This document shows, in pieces, positions 47,082 to 58,459 of a stretch of 64,000 nucleotides of DNA (position 1 is the stretch's first letter; each line of letters begins with the position of its first letter). Location: positions 372,001 to 436,000 of the forward strand of contig JAUDYN010000001.1 of the NCBI GenBank assembly GCA_030407005.1, read 5' to 3'. Position numbers and translations under genes: made by a program. Source of the DNA: Desarmillaria ectypa (Eukaryota; Basidiomycota; Agaricomycetes; Agaricales; Physalacriaceae). A model generated the notes under the pieces. It ran no database searches, had not been told where the DNA came from, and saw only the letters and a program-made list of their open reading frames with translations.

Positions 47082-48302
47082 AGCATAAACTCATCTACCA
47101 TTAATGAAGTAGCATCCAAAGAAACAAGTATGGATTTGCAGAATGGAGATGAATCAGCACAAGATAACCATCAGGGACAGATAAGACGAGCATCGGAAAG
47201 GGAACGGAAAACAAGCAATCAACAAGAACTGGTGCCATCAGAAGTCATGGAAATTGAACAAGAATCAACCAGATCGCATGTAGAACCTCCACAGGCTGCA
47301 GAATTCAATAAAGTATCTTTGACGCACAAATTGCCAGAGAAAACTGAACACAATCAGTTAAATCAGAGCATACAACTCAGCACAAGTCCAAACGACATAC
47401 CCTACCCCATTCATATCATGCCTATTACAGTCTCTCCTATTCTATTTTCTAAAAATACCCAAACTAGCCTCCTCGGATGCTCAACCGACCTAGCATTGAC
47501 CGCTCTGTTTTCAAATGTTCATACAAGTGTCATTGGACCTAAACGACACAATATCCATGCATCAGGAGGTAGTGTTGAAGGGATAATTGTGACCATAGAA
47601 ATCCCGGATGATTGCAACCAACACCATAAGGAAAGAAGCCAGTGCACTGGACTCTTAAGTGGAGTTGATGATCAAGGGAAGTTCATGGTCAAGCTCAGTA
47701 TTGTCCTTGACAACAACATAGATCTGGAGTCTTCTACGCTCAGAGAGGAACTGAGATTGTGCAAGGCAGTAAGCACAAGCCAACCAATTCTGGGATTGAT
47801 AACACAACGAAAGAAAGGCTGCGATCAATATCATCAATATCATTCCCATTTTGGAAACATCTCACCGGCAATGATGCAAGCTGATTCACCTTGCCATCAT
47901 TGCATGATAGAGCTGTGCTCTATTCACGCATCTCCCAAACGACATTTTGAGGCATTCAACAACAGAAAATATTTTGAATCAAGTACAAATATTACTCCAG
48001 GGCACTCCTCCATCTATACACTTGTCATCACTAGCCGTGTTTCAACTCCTGATTCTAAATTACTCTTAGACTCATCTGATAGTGATGAACCATGCTTCAA
48101 AGACAGTCCCGAATGCGTTGAACCTTGCCCTCCATATGTGCAGGGTGTGGGATAAAATTATTCCTATCCATTTGAAGTTACAACCATAATCAAGTCCCAA
48201 CTGCTTCACAGAATAATTCAAATCTATGAGGTTTTACAGTATCACATCTTATTATTGGCTTACCTTTCGCCTCGTTTCCGCATGTGTAGACTGGGGGGGC
48301 TC

Positions 48303-48947
48303 TGTCATGGATCTTGAGTATCTGTAAACTCGGTGCCTGAGTCAACGCATGCCTACACTCGGCCTTCTCGGTCCTAGCAGTGACTCACACATAATTTTCT
48401 TTTACTTTCTCTATTCTTCTTGCTCATACTAGAATATAATAGAACATTGTAGAATATTCATGACTCGAGCCTTTTAGTATATAAATACCGTCTGTAACAT
48501 TGTGAAAATCAAGCTACTCATCTTCAAGTCCACTTCATTGTGTGAACTAAGCATCTGATCGGTTACGCCTAGCACTTGCCAATCTCCTCGCTTCCTGACT
48601 ACGCCTAGCGCTTGTCAGAAACCTCATCAGTTACGCCTAGCGCTTGCTGAACAACTCGTTGGATACGCCAAGCACTTTCCGACACCAATCCGAAGACTAC
48701 GCCTAGCGCTTGTCTTCATCTACAGCCCATAATAGCTCCGCGCTCACCGGCTGCTTCCTACAGTAACTGCTTCGCACTTACTGACCCCTTTACCTCGCAA
48801 ACTGGACCTCTCAGGTCTCCTCACGAACCCTTGCCGGAATCTATTCTACTCCCTAACGACATACATCTCTATAACATATCCTACCTCGCTTCGATCATCA
48901 CTTGTCGCCCCTCACTCTCATATCCTGATTTCGGCAGATTCCTAACA
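48303..48947 (+). repeat. T1 3' LTR
   Basis: 645 bp, TATATAAATACC box near 48478, and five copies of the ACGCCTAGCGCTTG-like motif (about 48560-48715). Confidence 0.93.
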
Positions 48948-50228
48948 GTCAACAAGTACTTCTACGGTACCTTCTGTTCCTCGTCCAGATACTAATATTT
49001 TCATAGTGCCGGATTCGGTGGTTCCCTTCGCGACCCAAGCTATGGCTCGCAACAACAAATCTTTTCGAACCTGGGACGGTATAGAACATGGCAGACATCT
49101 TTGCATTCATCACCATCGCCCCGTTCTTCGTCATACGTGCCTTCCAAGCCCTTTTCGTCAAAGTGGTGCTGTCCCGCCTCCAGGGCATGTCAAGTTTCAT
49201 CAACGTGAGCAGATAAACGTGTCGGCAACCCCAGCGTGTGTATGTGACCCATCATTTCTTTTCGAGCATAAGCTGACTCAATTCGGATCGCTTCCAGTGT
49301 GGGTAACCTCGCCCGAGTTTTGAGACTGAGTTTTGCTGAGAGAGGTATCCCTGTTCGAGTGAACGCGCTGGAGCCTGGCACGTTCGCGTCGTAGTTAATT
49401 AGTCCAGAGATTTTGTAGGAGAATAAGACTAAGCTGCTACCTGGGTTCGTCGCGCCAATTGGGGCCAAGAGGCATAAGATGTGAGCATGTTCACTGTTTA
49501 GATGATATTGGATGTTGGTTCGAGTTTGTAGTGATGCAGAGATGCAATGACGGCGATCTATTTGGCAGTGTCCGATGATACGAATGGAGCGGTTCTGCGT
49601 GTTGACGGTGGAATGTCGCTGGTCAATTCTTGTGACGTAAAAATTCCTTGGAATCAATGCCGGATTTTCTTTTCCAATTGAGGTCCCACGCCCGAAGCAT
49701 TAAGCAAATTGAAAAGAACTTGACACATATGGTGTGGTCCATATCCTGTATCCCTGACACCAAGGACATTACTTGGTGTGCAAGAGTCTGTTGGTATTTA
49801 CCAGGTCAACGATACCAGCACAACATTGACGCTAACGGATAAACTCCCTAACTTCCCATCAATGCAACATTTGTCTCTTGGATCGCAAACTCCCAGCTTC
49901 ACCCACTTAAAGCCCTGTCTTCTCATCGATAGCATAGTTGCAACGCTCCCTTCGAGGTCAAAATCGGGCGGACAACAATATTTCACCAAGGCGGCCAGCC
50001 CGAGGTCGATGCTTTATGCTTCATCTGTTGGCTGCAAAGATCTTTGGGATATTATTAAATAACACATATGTAATCACCTCGGCCCTTCAATACCGATCTA
50101 ATTCAATCAACACTGCACCGGGGGCCGCGACAAAACGACTCGGATACGATGCTCACGCCTTTCTGCCTGTTGGCAACTAATATCTTTGTCCTTATCGCTC
50201 TCGGTGCGCCATGTATATATGTTCACCT

Positions 50229-52334
50229 TCACACAGTCGCACGCTTCCTGAACAGCACCTTACTGTTTGTATTCGGGAACCTATCAGAGAGGAACCATCC
50301 GGCTTCAGGAACCTTGTCCATCTTCACGTCAAAGTTCAAAAGAACATGAGACATGAGGATCTTTATCTCGTTGACAGCGAAGAAGCGACCCGGGCTGTGA
50401 ATAAGCTCAGCATCAGGCTTCAAGTATTGAGATATAGGCTCACCATGCCGGTCGTCCGTTCCCAAAAAGAACATAATCGAGGCTCAGACTGATCATCTGA
50501 TGACGATTACTCTCGCCCTCCTCTTGCCTCTTATCATAAAATCTCCACGGCTTGAATTCTAATGGATCTTCATACTTTCCCTGAAAAAGACAAAAATGAG
50601 AAGGATGGGGATGACAGCAAACCCGTACACCTACCTCGTCCATGTGCATGGAGTAAGCAGCGACAGCAATTTGATTGCCAGCAGGGACAACGGTACCATC
50701 CGAAAACACAAAGTCTTTCTTCCTTACCGTGCGAAGCATGCTGACTATCCGATTGTTAGGATGCATTAAGGAAATTAGGAAGGGTAAGTACTCACAGACA
50801 TTAACGCCACCATATCGTCTCTGAGCTTCCTTAATGAAACTGTCGAGCTTGTTCATCTTTCCCGTCGCAGCTTTAGTCCAGCCTTCTTCTGCGATGGCCG
50901 CTTCCACCTCGTCTCGGAGAATTTCCACATATTCCGAATGTGCAGCTAATGCATACAGAGCAGTAGTAAATGTCTAGGAGCATATCGTTAACAGTCACTC
51001 AAGTCGATGAACACATGCCATACAATGGACGTCGTATGAATAGCCGCAAAGTTCAAGCCAAGTAGCCGAAATACCAAGTCCCTTACTGTGCGTCTCTCGC
51101 TGTAACCATTTGTTGCGTCGATGAGCCACGAGAGGAAGTCATTCTGTCACTGTATAAGACAAATAGCTTTCAGCGAGAGTAGATTTGAATCTCACCGGCT
51201 TTCCCGGCCAATCCTTGCCATGTACATCATCTTGGCGCAATCGTTCCCTTATCGTTTCACCGAGGATTTTCTTCATCTTGGCCGTAGCGTGTCTGCGAGG
51301 CGTGAAGATGGATCCCAAGATTCTAATCATGGATCAGCCTGGGAAATATCGAGTTGGAGAGACTTACGGCTTTAGGAATGAAGGGAAAAGGTTGATAACA
51401 TGAGCGTAGGCGGTAACATTTACAGTGAAATTAATATTGAGGTCAATGTATTCTTGATTCCGGCCTTGAGGACGAATTCGAATGAATGACAAGTCTTTGA
51501 GACGGGGAAGCTACTTACAGATAGGAAGGCCAACGAACACTCTGTTAGTTGCTCTGCATATGATTTGCAGAGCTGTTTCGTATGCGGGGATCTCGATCCA
51601 GTCTGCAAGTATATCAAGACAGGAAGAACTGATGGAAGACTGTGTGATATTGTACCTTTATTCATTGGAATGTTATCTTCGAAAGCTGCTTTGATTTCGT
51701 CATGAATATCGGCAAAGCATGCAACAATATTGCGCGTCAAGGGGCCTCGTATGACATCTATGTCGTAAGGGTCTGCAGAGAGCCCTTGGCCTACAGTGTG
51801 GTCCATCTGAAAATTCTATAATCACTGTTATATGAGTCGCGTTGCAACTGAAATATAAAACACGAACATCCTCGACTGCATCTGAGAAAGACAGCTGCTC
51901 AATTGGAGCCTTCCGGATCTCATTCATCTTCTCGTTGCCAGTAACGACAACTACCCATTTGTCGGGGAAAGGTACTTTGAACACTCCTCCACAGTACTAG
52001 GCAAAAAATAAGCCGCTTCGCATATGAGCTACAGAAACCGATACACACCGTTCTGTAACCCTCTTCGATGATGTCCTTGACGTGAAAGACAGATTTGAAG
52101 GTATATTTCCAAGACGTCAGAATTCCAGAAGACCCGACGGTAGGAATGGCTTTCAGCTGCGACGACATCAATATACCCCAGCGCAAGGTTGGTATAACGG
52201 CATACCTTGGCTCTGGTAACCAAAGCCCCTCGAAGTTGTAAGACAAGCAGTAATGCAGTGGCTATACCTAAGCTGCGTAGCAGAAAGGTTTTGTCGACCT
52301 GTTGTGCGAGATCCATGTATTCTTCGCGGGCCAT
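50229..52334 (-). CDS. Cytochrome P450 monooxygenase, copy B, apparently intact
   Basis: Exon 1 is 52334-52206 (anchor region, VDKTFLLRSLGIATALLLVL), exon 2 52156-52049 and exon 3 starts 51996; further exons follow to stop TGA 50231-50229. Motifs in order: GGVFKVPFPDKWVVVVTGNE; DPYDIDVIRGPLTRN; IEIPAYETALQIICRATNRV; FLSWLIDATNG; I-helix LNFAAIHTTS; K-helix EAQRR (ExxR); DFVFSDGTVVPAGNQIAVA; FKPWRF; and FGNGRPA-CPGRFFAVNE. In the last, the haem-ligand Cys codon is rebuilt across a GTGAGC...CACAG intron. It belongs to the fungal ent-kaurene-oxidase-like P450 type, ER-anchored; the substrate is unknown. Eight or nine introns of about 50 bp; all joins checked keep the frame. Confidence 0.9.
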
Positions 52335-52746
52335 ACTATGTTGTATTATCTACAGGGAGCCTGCCGCTTATGTAGAATACGGTCTGCACTCGGATTTGCA
52401 AAATTGGTACACCCCACGTCCGTGGGCCGCTAGGCCGCGGGAATTTACTCATCTTTGTTTGTAATAGTACCTGCAATTCGTGCTGAGAAGAGACAATGAG
52501 GCATCATACGGCTCCGGGTATTCATCCGACGTATGGTCCTATCGATGAATGAATTTAACGTTTTGCAGAGAGCATTGTGATAATATTCTATAATACTGGG
52601 TGACCAAGGCGGTTATTATTCATGTTCGTGAAAGACCGACGATTTCGATGTTAGTATCCATGATCACAATCAACGTCTCCCTCGGCTCAGCCAACATGAG
52701 AGTAAGGATTCGTTACATTCCGAGGCTCTCTGGCAGGTGCGTAATG

Positions 52747-53689
52747 CTGATAACGAGTAAGGCCGCACGCGGCACAGCCCGCTACCTTATATAATCCTGA
52801 CCTCAGGAATATTTATATTTCATAGTGTTGAGAGAAAGTAAGGTAACTGGGTGTCGTAGTGAGCGCTCAGCATACGGAGAGAGGGAACGAAATAAAGTAG
52901 ATAGATGTATCCTTTCTTATTTGGCATTGTAGACTCCATTAAAGAGATTCACCCTGGGAAATACGGACCAGATTCCGCAGGGCCTTGCCGGGACATTAGC
53001 AGAACACTACTCATCTTTGGCCATTCAAATATTCTCGCTTTTTTGAGTGTCTATGGAATGGCCCTAACAACTTGAACTCCCTATGATGGAGCCGTCTGCT
53101 TGGTATCTATACTCAGTGCGTATTCTCCTCTGTTGCTTTTCAGTTTGTCAATATTCTTTTTTTATTAGGCGAGCAATAGATGAACATACTCCAAAGAAAA
53201 CGAGGAGAAAGGACCGACGTTCCTCTTTTCGTTGACTCTGTCTAATGGGCAGAAACATGCTTTTTTAGTCATTTCCCTTGGCACAAACCTGGTACTTGCA
53301 GATGTAAATGTTTCAAAAACAGAGGGATCTATGACCGATTTAATGGCTGCAGGTTCCCCATGATCTAGGAATAACTATGCCGGCAATGAATCCAGAGATT
53401 AGGGAGGGATGAAGCTTATCTGTAACAGATGGTCCTCATATCGACACAGTCCAGTGGCAGGGTAATCGATGGTGGACAGTCTTCAGCAATGTAGATGAAG
53501 CTGGAAAGTCTATGCTTACAAAATATGCAGCACATTCCTATCTTGTAACCAGAACAGTAGTCCAAGCGTGCGCTTCTCCCAGAATAATTATGTGACTGTT
53601 GAAATCTTCTTTCATAATGCTGAGGCTCATGCTCCACCATTAGGCGCCTGCTCCCACACACCTTCACTACTTGCTCTGTTCCATTGTAT
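52747..53689. other. Upstream flank outside arm B, no recognised gene
   Basis: Possible upstream region of the P450 beyond the duplication. The 53667-53416 frame (-) has several cysteines but no recognisable family. CpG becomes rare from about 53690. Confidence 0.4.
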
Positions 53690-54197
53690 CATTATCTCTG
53701 GCTTCATCTCTACAAATGACTGAACCTTTAGCCCCCGCATCCACCCCCAAATTTGATTGTGACCAGTACTACCATGTTATACCCAGATTCATCCTGCACA
53801 GATTTTAGGTGGGAGGTCAAATGTAAATTCTCTTGTCTCATTACCATCATATCCTAGGTCGAAAAAGGAGTGACAAAAGACCTTCAAATATACCAGTAGA
53901 GAACCAGAGGAAGTTCTTTTCTTTGACATTGCTGCCCAAACTATTGAAACCCATACTATCACCACTGTCTATGGGGTGATAAACCTCTATAAGGATGTTC
54001 ACTCCCCCCATCAATGCTAACCATCTGGAAGAAAAAACTCTCCCAACTTGAGAGTAATGCTGCAGATGTCATCTTACAGATGCATGAAGCCGTCAACAGA
54101 GGTGGCTTGTTTACTATCACATGGCAAAAGCTCAACAACTTGTGTCAGTTCCTCTTCCTCATGCACTACCACACCATAGTGCTCTCTGTTTCCTACA

Positions 54198-54435
54198 TGT
54201 TGTGAAAAATGGGGGATGAATAGATTAGTTCATTCCCAGTTAGTACATGCATGATGTCAGGCCAATAGTATTGCACTTGGCTGAGCTCTGTAAACACATG
54301 CAGATGTACACTACTGTACCTACTTATATACTAAATGCTAATGTACTACAAGTTTCCTAATATTTCTCTCTTAATCAGCAAGTTTGGCATGATGCCAGAT
54401 TGCCATCATCTTGGCTCAACTCTCAAATTCCAACA
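54198..54435. mobile_element. Solo LTR Y2 (238 bp)
   Basis: Sister of Y1, with CpGs replaced by TG or CA. The flanks are CTACA (54193-54197) and CTATG (54436-54440), which are the two deamination products of one CTACG target. Confidence 0.88.
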
Positions 54436-55492
54436 CTATGCCAACTCTCATCATCCCAGGAATGCCCTCATCACTCAGCAGCTAAAATGCTTTAGTGAGA
54501 GTCTGGCTCTGAGTATAAGCTCCAAGATATGGATCCATTTTCTGCATTATTTCCTTGATGCACAGATTACATATGATGGGGCTTCCTTCATAAATGAGCA
54601 GGATCTGACAAAGTATATGGGGCAGGAAATATTGCCACACAATGTGGACATATCATCCACTCCTGCAGCAGTTTATCAGCAACAGACAGATATGTTCTAT
54701 TTGGCTGTGTGCCAGCCTGCCAATGGTGAAGAGTTCATCTTAACAAATAATGGACTGGGGTTATAGGAAGGCTTATCAGAAAGATGTTATGTCCACTGCA
54801 TGTTTGTTGTTGGGCCTCATCTGGCCATCATTCTATGCAACAACCTGGCTGATTTTCAAGCAATCCTGCAGCTGAACAGCACCCTCATTGATATACCATT
54901 ACTATGTCTGACCTGCCAGTATAGTACCACCAGTTTAGACTTTCCACTCTGAAAAGACAGCAATATCACCAGTGCTGATCAGTATCATATGTCAGAGCAG
55001 GCCCAGATGGATGAATTTACCTTCCAAATAATGAAGTTAACATTATAGCAGACATTCAATGTCAACTCCATTTTTCCCCTCAATGGACATGATGATGAGT
55101 CTGTCACATTTGCATCCAAGGAATTTATGATGAAGACCCTAGAGCATTATATTGACCCAAAGTCTTTACTTGAAGACCTGCACAAGAGCCAATATGAGCC
55201 TGCCCTTTCTCAGCTATGATCTGAGCTACACCAGCCATCCTCTTCCTTATCACAGGACCTTCAGAAGGGTGAGACAGGTTCTGAAGCAGAGGCCTTGCCA
55301 TTTGTATAAGCCATATCATCAGATGGCACTAGTTTAACATCTACTGCAACTACTCCACATGCTTCACCTCCCCTATCAAAATACTCTAAAAAATTGAATT
55401 TGTGCATCATCTAGCTTGCAGAGTCAGAGGCTGGGAATATGCCACTTCCAGCCCCACATCTCTCTAGATCATTGCAGGTATCAGCATCTGAG

Positions 55493-55886
55493 TGTTACGA
55501 TTTTTCCATTATCTTATCATGATTTATATTGCAGTCCTTATGCAACACCATCATATCTGACAAAACACTATTGTTCAGCCCAACCAAGCCTCTTACATCC
55601 TATAGATTCCCAATCTTCTCTATCCAGTTGGTCCATGGTCATCTGACTTCTAACATTTCATGCATAGACATTCGCATTTCACCTATTATTAGACCTCACA
55701 CTTTCATATATAAAGTAGCAAGACTTTGTACTTAGTCTCTATCTTCTGACTAAATTGCAATCATATGCCATCTACTCCACTCTTCTAAAGACTAGCTGTC
55801 CTCTTACTTATGAGTGATTGTCCAAATGTGAGACAGCCCAAGAGTGATGCACATTCCAAGATCACATGATAGATCAGATCATAACA
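55493..55886 (+). repeat. G2 5' LTR
   Basis: TGTTACGA to CATAACA; TATATAAA at 55707-55714 and predicted transcript start about 30 bases later. Confidence 0.93.
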
Positions 55887-55900
55887 TTAGTCAGAAGATA
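55887..55900 (+). promoter_or_regulatory. G2 self-priming primer-binding site
   Basis: TTAGTCAGAAGATA lies directly after the 5' LTR and is a perfect 14-base complement of TATCTTCTGACTAA (55740-55753), 33 bases after the TATA box. It differs completely from the G1 site but keeps pairing. Confidence 0.85.
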
Positions 55901-55949
55901 CTCAAAACCTGCCTCTTCTATACTAGCCATAAAAGTAGCAAAATCTATA

Positions 55950-58459
55950 TGCCTGAAGAAAATGAAAATCAATAAACAATAGCCCTCAGCACTGCAATCA
56001 GTGGTGCCACCCTCCTAATCATTTTCACTGCTCTATTCATATTAACTTATGAAAAGGAGCTCAGAACTATCCTTCACTAAGAAAGGTGACTCTGCCACCC
56101 ACAACTACCACTCCTACTCTATCCACCCCAACACCCCCAACATAGTCTTCCCAGAAGGCCTTCCCCCATCTGACTAGGACCTCAAATAGAAGAGACAAAC
56201 CCTCACCCTCAGGTCTGCTTTGCAGACTCCTCCTCAGAGGAGTTTGCAATACATGGCAAGTCCACAAACAACTGGGTGGAATGACCCCCCACTCTCACTC
56301 AAGAATATGCAAGGAATGTACAGGCTACATTCAAGGACCCCCTGCCCATGTATTCCCCTCCCAAACATTCTCGTCCCCACTCCCCAACTCCCTTCTGCCC
56401 CTACTATGGGGCCTGTCACCCTAATGATTCTGGATTGGATCAAAACCACCTATACAGCCCCTGGGGCAGAGAACACTGGCTAAGAGAAGGAATGAAGTCC
56501 TCCTTGTCACTCCCCATTATTGAGCTCTCCAATGACTCTAATGAAAAGCTTGACCCCAAAACTCTGACTGCTCCCTTCCCCCCTGACAGTCCCTTCAATG
56601 ACAATGGGCCCAATTACATGTGGCCTGAACTCTCTGACATTGATTGGGATCTATTTGGCCCCTTTAGGGTCACTGCCTGAAACCTTTGACAAGCTGATGT
56701 CAAAGCCCACATGGACTAGCCAGAGGCCAGACTCAATATGGACAAGTGGTTGGCACTTAACTGAGGTGACCCCATACAGGGTCCCAACTCAGGCACCACC
56801 ATTTGTGCCCAAATACATACCAACTGGCATTGGACTCTTTTCCTCCCCACTGCCAGTGATCTGGTACCCAGGTTACATCCTCAGACAGAGGAGGAATGAT
56901 GGGAGCTGGGTTGCTCTCTTTGAAGGCTATAGTGACTGGAGATCAACAGGGAGGCAGAGGATGGGTGCAATGCCCAATTATGATGATTTTACCTATGAAA
57001 CAGGTTACTATGGCAGGCTAGGATACACTCAGCCACAATACATAAATATCCCCAACTACCCCTCTGACACCCCAGCTCAACAGCCACAACCCTTATCTGA
57101 TTCACTGCCATACAATTGGGCATGTCAACAAGGCTACCATCCTTATTAGGAAGGAAGCCTTCTATTCACAGGAGTGGGAGAAGATCCCAAAGAAAGTACT
57201 GTTTCTGCAGGACCATCATCTGCAATGGCAGATAAACTTTAGCAACAGACAAGATCTGCACTTGCTGAAAAGAAGCAATGCATCAAAGAGATGCATGAAG
57301 AACTCACTAAGAAGGAGGCCGCCTGACAAGAAATGGCAGACTATCTCCACAAGAAAGAAAAAGATAAGGAACCTGACCAAGAAAGGCCAACAGAGCTGCC
57401 CTGAGATTATCCTGGACCCCAACTGGATCGATACTTGATCCCAAGACTGCCCTCTGGCAAGGGTCCTCCTGACCCTTTGCCCAATCCCATCAGGAATGCC
57501 CCAACTGATGCCCCTTACATAGGGATAAAACCCATTCTTATCCAACCCCCTAAGTTATTCAAGAGGGACCATGACAATATTGAATGATTCATAGGTGACT
57601 GCATCACCTATTTTGAAGTGTTCCATCATTTCTTCCAGCTGCCATTGCATCTGGTATTATTTGTGACCTCCCACTTCAAGGGGGCTGCCAAGGATTGGTG
57701 GGTCTATAAGAGACCTGAATTCTAGATTGGGGATGCCTATGACAGCACCCTTGCTCACTTCTGATATTCTTCTTGGGAGGATTTTATCAATATAGTCTCT
57801 TGATAATTTAGAGACCCAGCTATCGAGGAAGTCCATGAAAAGAGGATATTCAACCTCTGAGTGGGAATGCAGCCTATTCCCATTACTTCCAGAAACTGGA
57901 AGAAGAGGCAAAGTTGGCAGGCTGACAGACTGATGAGCATGAGTATGGCACCATAGTGAAGGCTATTCATCTAGGAGTACCAACCTCCTACATGATCTTC
58001 ATCTTAAATATGGGTGTCAACATCTCACACACATATCTGGAGTGGAAGGAGAGGATCTCCCACATGTATGAGAAAAGACAGCAGAAGTGAGTATTCAACC
58101 AGATGGCAGGAACTCCCCAGGACAGGCAGAAGAAGAACTCCTGTCCCAACTCCCAACAACAACAGCATCCCAGTGGCAAAGCTGCTGCTGGGGTGACAAG
58201 TTCCTCAGCTCCAAAGCTGACTGCTAATATGGGGGTCTATTGGGATACCAGAACAGGCTGATAGATAATGTATGAAGGATTGGGTAAGCCCATGGAGATT
58301 GATCGACAAAGAGCCAAAGGAAGATGCTTCAGGTGCAATGAGAAAGGTCACCTGGCCAAGGATTGTTCTAGAAGAAAGGACTTTAAGAACATTAGGTCAG
58401 TAGGGTCCACTAATGAAGTGGTGCTGCCTATGGCCAAGATTGAGGAGGTAAAAGAGTAG
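55950..58459 (+). pseudogene. G2 small membrane ORF and gag remnant
   Basis: The 55979 frame keeps a membrane helix (ALSTAISGATLLIIFTALFI). Proline-rich and TYETGYYG segments follow, then the capsid-like KGAAKDWWVYKRPEF (about 57690) and the zinc knuckle CFRCNEKGHLAKDC (about 58330-58370). The end is EEVKE-TAG at 58457-58459, matching G1. Stops break the frame in many places. Confidence 0.8.

Larger units (their letters stand above)
36211..48155 (+). pseudogene. T1 long reading frame of unknown function, interrupted by G1
   Basis: The frame runs from 36211 (or in-frame from 35977) to the G1 insertion at 37193. It resumes after the AGCAT repeat at 47087, ending at TAA-free stop TGA-type codon near 48155. 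Exact excision restores one continuous frame across the junction (KES-IN-SSTINEV). Two in-frame TGA codons (36196-36198 and 36793-36795) lie in the first part. The encoded protein would be about 650-680 residues, polar, with a helical N-terminal part (KTTFRDEFKLLDNLLMETW) and a Ser/Thr-rich second half containing CHHCMIELC. No gag, protease or polymerase motif is visible. Ends are approximate. Confidence 0.6.
35210..48947 (+). mobile_element. T1: non-autonomous-looking LTR retrotransposon carrying nested G1
   Basis: The two LTRs are 645 bp (35210-35854 and 48303-48947), TGTCATGG to CCTAACA, differing at about seven positions by eye. The target repeats are ATCAA (35205-35209) and GTCAA (48948-48952). 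The unoccupied arm A site reads GTCAA, so one copy changed G to A at a CpG. Without G1 the element is about 3.85 kb with roughly 2.55 kb of interior. A G-rich tract (CTGGGGGGGCTC, 48291-48302) precedes the right LTR. A candidate primer site starting TGGTGGACAC lies one base after the left LTR. No protease, RT, RNase H or integrase is seen. Confidence 0.9.
34951..49200 (+). pseudogene. Uncharacterised membrane-protein-like gene, copy B, split by T1
   Basis: The first exon runs from ATG 34951 to 35209, where T1 is inserted. The remainder resumes at 48948 with the KYFYGTF segment and the exon from ATG 49088 (ADIFAFITIAPFFVIRAFQ). It matches copy A at 6939-6430. The 13.7-kb insertion inside the coding part should abolish function. 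The family is not recognised. Confidence 0.6.
34498..52746 (-). repeat. Arm B of the inverted duplication (split by T1)
   Basis: 34498-35209 and 48948-52746 together are the reverse complement of arm A. The P450 here is uninterrupted and the partner gene is split by T1, the opposite of arm A. The arm ends at GCGTAATG near 52740. Confidence 0.9.

Noticed and set aside
47130..48155. A separate 341-codon gene
   Set aside because: Removing G1 and one AGCAT fuses it in frame with the ORF at 36211-37193, so it is the 3' half of the T1 frame.
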